Shown here: one piece after another, positions 60,877 through 64,000 of the stretch | Layout: each line of letters begins with the position of its first letter | How positions within the stretch are numbered: the first letter of the stretch is position 1 | Assembly: GCA_016584305.1 (NCBI GenBank) | Contig: JACEEZ010019081.1 | Span: 727,001 to 791,000 of the forward strand | Direction: 5' to 3' | Length of the DNA: 64,000 nt | From: Chionoecetes opilio | Lineage: Eukaryota; Arthropoda; Malacostraca; Decapoda; Majidae | The notes under the pieces: generated by a model | Seen by the model: only the letters and a program-made list of their open reading frames with translations | Told to the model about the DNA's origin: nothing | Databases searched by the model: none | Program-made: the position numbers and the translations under genes

Positions 60877-62742
60877 CAGAGGTGGGCGCGATACTTTTTT
60901 TTGGTAGTGCGATAACGATACTGCGATACTTTTTTCCCGCTAGTTCGATATGGGATACTCCGCTACTTTTTCGGATTTTCTTAAAACGATACGCGATACT
61001 GCGATACTCCGCTACCGATACTTTTTCTTAAAGCGATAGTATCGCAGCGATACTGCGATACCAAAAATTTTGCTTTGCGATACTTTGCTATATACCTAAA
61101 AAACACTGTATTAGCCAAAAAAAGATCTATTTTACTTAAACTACAGTTTAGGCACATTAAAACATTGTAATATATTTATTTTTAAACTGAGAAATTTTAT
61201 TTAAAATATAAAACACACACACACGCACAGACACACACAGCACAGTTCACTATACTCGTCCCATCGCAACTTGGTCTCGCGGGTGGGGTGGGTAGATTAC
61301 TGCAGTGTTGTCACGTTCATCGTTGACAGGCTGACGAGGACCCTCTGTCATACTGTTAGCTATTACATTAACTAATTTTGAATCATATAGTTTTATAATA
61401 CGGCTGCATGGTTTTGTGAATGGCTTGCGATTTGATGGTAAAATAACGAGTCTGTCTACCTTCCATTACATTTGGCATAAAAGCACATGCGATGTTGCGA
61501 TCAAGTCAGGAGTAACCTGACCCCACCACAAACCCTACCCTCATTCCTTTCCTCCTTCCCTCCTTCCCTCCTTCCTCCTTCTCCTCCCTCCCTTCCTCCC
61601 CCCCTCCTTCCCTCCCTCCCTCCTTCCCTCCTTCCCTCCTTCCCTCCTTCTCTCTCTGTGTGTGTGTGTGTGTGTGTGTGTGTTCGCTCATAGGAAGCAT
61701 AGTGATTCTTCCCTCCTTCCCTCCCATCCCTCCCTCCCTCCCTCCCTCCCTCCCTCCCTCCCTTCCTTCCCTCCTTCCCTCTCTCCCTCCCTTCCTTCCC
61801 TCCTTCCCTCCCTTCCTTCTCTCCTTCTCTCCTTCCCTCCCTCCCTCCCTCCTTTCCTTCCCTCCTTCCCTCCCTCCCTCCTTCCCTCCCTCCATTCCTT
61901 CCCATCTGGTCACTCCACTGAGGTCAGAATTCCTCAGAATGAATGAGGTGAGGAGGGTAGGATGGTGACCTTGCGGTAGTAGTGGGGTGATGTGGCACCA
62001 CCGCGGACTTGAGCCGCTCCACCCGAGAGACCAGCCAGCGCTGGTTTGACTATAGTCACTACTGCATCTCCTCAAGCTCCTCCTCCTCTTCCTTATCATC
62101 ACCCTGGCCCTCCTCCTCAACAAGTATGGACGAAACGAATCTTATAAGTGAAACAACAGATAAATAAACGACTGGATCCTATGCACACAGACATGGAATT
62201 AGGTTTATTTAACATCGTTAAATAAATAAAAATATATATACAGTAGGTATTTTATTAGGTGTTACGCGTGTAAGTAGAGTGAAGGCACTATATTCCACGT
62301 AAAAAAGCCATCCTCTTTTATATTGATGTTTGTACGTTGTCTTTTAAGTTGAGATACAGGCAGTTTATTTTAAGTGTAGAAAAACATTGCATAATGCACT
62401 TACCTGGGTATGTAATGTTACTAATGTAGTTATATTAAAAGATAAAAATTTGACATTGTGCGATTAGTGCGATCGTGAATCGATAAATGACGAAATGTTC
62501 TGTGTGCTAGAAAACTGTTATGACAGTAAGGCGCCAAATCTATGCGCATTGCGCTGAAAAACTTTTGTTTAAGGTCGTCTTTTAAAGTATCGCGGGAAAT
62601 TTAAGCGATACTTGAGTTGCGATACTTATACTCCGCTACTTTGAATGCTTTGCGATACTGCGATACTGCGATACTTTTTTGGCGGTGCGATAGTATCGCA
62701 GTATCGCAGTATCGCACTAAGTATCGCTCTCGCCCACCTCTG
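60877..62742. mobile_element. non-autonomous hAT element with GCGATACT subterminal arrays
   Basis: A 1866-bp element with ends CAGAGGTGGGCGCGATAC and GTATCGCTCTCGCCCACC, then TCTG. Exact 8-bp duplications GTCACAGT lie at 60869-60876 and 62743-62750. Both termini (about 60885-61085 and 62588-62730) are packed with GCGATACT/AGTATCGC words, a pattern expected for transposase-binding subterminal repeats. The middle holds a 350-bp (CCCTCCTT)n tract (61544-61906). No transposase frame is seen. Confidence 0.9.
61544..61906. repeat. CCCTCCTT-type pyrimidine repeat with (GT)n
   Basis: A long pyrimidine-rich array of CCTT/CCTC units, split by a (GT)n run and a short unique stretch at about 61655-61710. 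It lies inside the hAT element. Confidence 0.9.
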
Positions 62743-62749
62743 GTCACAG

Positions 62750-62797
62750 TGTGTGTGTGTATGTGTGTGTGTGTGTGTGTGGGTGTGTGTGTGTGTG
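62750..62797. repeat. (GT)n microsatellite
   Basis: GT run with a few interruptions right after the hAT element. A GT run also precedes the element (60857-60870), so the element landed in a GT array. Confidence 0.85.
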
Positions 62798-63085
62798 GTG
62801 AAGGATGAGCGTTATGTTATGTTTCGGTGCTCAAAACTGAAGAAAAAAAATCCAAAGTTCAGCTTTTCAAAACTTGTCAAATAGCCTCCTTATATTCACG
62901 TTTCGTCGATAGGCGTGTTCATGAAGTAGTTGTATCAGAATCCATTTTGAAGGACACCATAACACAAGTCCACACGCGTCTCCAGTGCCTATCAATAATT
63001 ACCACCGACAATCTTCTTCGGTGCAACACAGTAGATCAGCGAACTTCTTGAGCCACGAGTAATGGATGATCAGAGTACAGTACGC

Positions 63086-63299
63086 TTAACCCCTTCACGC
63101 CCAGATCTTTCCTTTGCTACATAAAAAATTGTCTGTTGTTAGTCATAGAATTACGAAAACTAACTTAATATACCAAATGAGTTAGTCGACTAGGATACTA
63201 AACAGGTCATATCTATAAAATATTGCTTATATTCACTAAAACTCATCTAATGGTACCCAAATTAAAATGGAAATTACGTTCTGGGTCTCAAGGGGTTAA
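63086..63299 (-). mobile_element. TTAA-flanked MITE (piggyBac-like), copy 4
   Basis: TTAACCCCTTCACGCCCAGA on the left and CTGGGTCTCAAGGGGTTAA on the right, opposite in orientation to the other three copies. Both TTAA are intact. Confidence 0.9.
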
Positions 63300-64000
63300 T
63301 CTCTGTTTCACTTGATTGGGAAGCAGCTTTGTATGATGTATAGGATCAACTGTGTCTGGAAGTCGTGCATGTCAAGGCCACTCACAGACCATGGTGGGAT
63401 GGTTCTACTTCCACGGTGCGATGAGCTCTCGCATTCCAGCTAGGGTGAGCGATAAGCACTGAACTGGCAGGCGTCACAACCAGCCACTGTGTAGGCTTTG
63501 CTCACAACAGCCTACAGCCACACCTCATCGCATTTGAAGAGGTGTCATCTTCGTTACAACATCGAGCCTTGAGCGTCCTTAATTTCTTAGCAGACGCCAT
63601 GGTATAGGCACCTAACCACCCGAACTTCCTGCTAACATATCAAGGGACGCATGCTCTTGTGAGTCCTCAGCAGACGCAGAGAGGTGACTGGCCGATAGCA
63701 CACACACGCACACACACACAGGAAAGAAGTGATGACTTATAGGCCAGGGAAAGTTATTTTATCACTCCTGGACGACGCACTTCGCAATATAAGGTTTCGC
63801 ACGTTTATGCTAACTGGTCTTCATTGTAAAATGATGTATTAACATTCATTTCGCAGAATTTTCCCACGTACAACATGGTGGTTGTTTGTATTCTCGTATC
63901 ACCACTATGAAACAAAAAGAAAACACCTAGGAATGCGTATGCTAATATCTCTGTGATGCGCGTGATATCTTTCACGTTAATGAGTGTAGGTTTAAGTGGG
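63300..64000. other. terminal stretch, no feature supported
   Basis: Contains a short (CA)n at about 63699-63720 and a 32-codon minus-strand frame starting at 63600, too short to support. Nothing else recognised. Confidence 0.35.

Noticed and set aside
61501..62123. 205-codon minus-strand frame, Gly/Arg/Glu-rich
   Set aside because: Produced by the CCCTCCTT repeat inside the hAT element.
63505..63600. Minus-strand 32-codon frame from ATG 63600 as a first exon
   Set aside because: Good start context but no recognisable protein and no convincing donor; the window ends too soon to judge.

Overview
The window reads as a nuclear contig from an arthropod, most likely a decapod crustacean. Its genes are split by spliceosomal introns with GT-AG borders. 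It is dense in (GA)n, (CT)n and (GT)n microsatellites and full of non-autonomous transposons. Two short interspersed motifs (about 4030 and 56690) resemble repeats I remember from decapod genomes. The decapod assignment is an inference from memory; no search was run.

Four protein-coding genes can be assembled exon by exon. (1) A two-LIM CRP/MLP-type protein, plus strand, 5 exons, 5551-9355, 193 aa. (2) A single-domain condensation/acyltransferase-superfamily protein with an HxxxDG motif, plus strand, 3 exons, 21477-29073, 462 aa. (3) A dynamin-related GTPase of the Drp1 type, minus strand, 15 exons, 52196 down to 35281, about 751 aa; exon 3 is one base short. (4) A gdl/DGCR6 family protein, plus strand, 4 exons, 53609-56557, 191 aa, head to head with Drp1.

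The rest is mainly mobile DNA, and several insertions can be dated relative to one another. At 12.2-19.3 kb a LINE relic and a Gypsy-like gag relic are interrupted by a 5.4-kb LTR element (13611-18999). Its 1.79-kb LTRs are nearly identical, and its short internal region carries a chimeric ORF whose first ~56 codons derive from ribosomal protein L23 (uL14). A solo LTR of the same family (23695-25519) sits in a tandem array of LINE 3' ends inside intron 1 of the acyltransferase gene. That intron also holds a 5'-truncated RTE-like LINE and a hAT element. A second copy of the same LINE (37618-38837) lies inside a piggyBac-like element in a Drp1 intron.

Other families: four copies of a ~215-bp TTAA-flanked MITE (7.3, 49.5, 56.2 and 63.1 kb); five hAT-type elements with 8-bp target duplications, exact or 7 of 8 (26.8, 32.1, 55.3, 57.5 and 60.9 kb); mariner-like MITEs and a long foldback element sharing their ends (0.9, 42.4 and 48.0 kb); a 0.6-kb near-perfect palindrome (30.4-31.0 kb); and a 22-copy 28-bp minisatellite in a Drp1 intron.

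The strongest candidate for something undescribed is the LTR element with the L23-derived chimeric ORF. The four genes have unrelated jobs (muscle/cytoskeletal scaffold, acyl transfer, organelle fission, and a gene of unclear cellular role), and nothing suggests joint regulation beyond the shared Drp1/gdl promoter interval.
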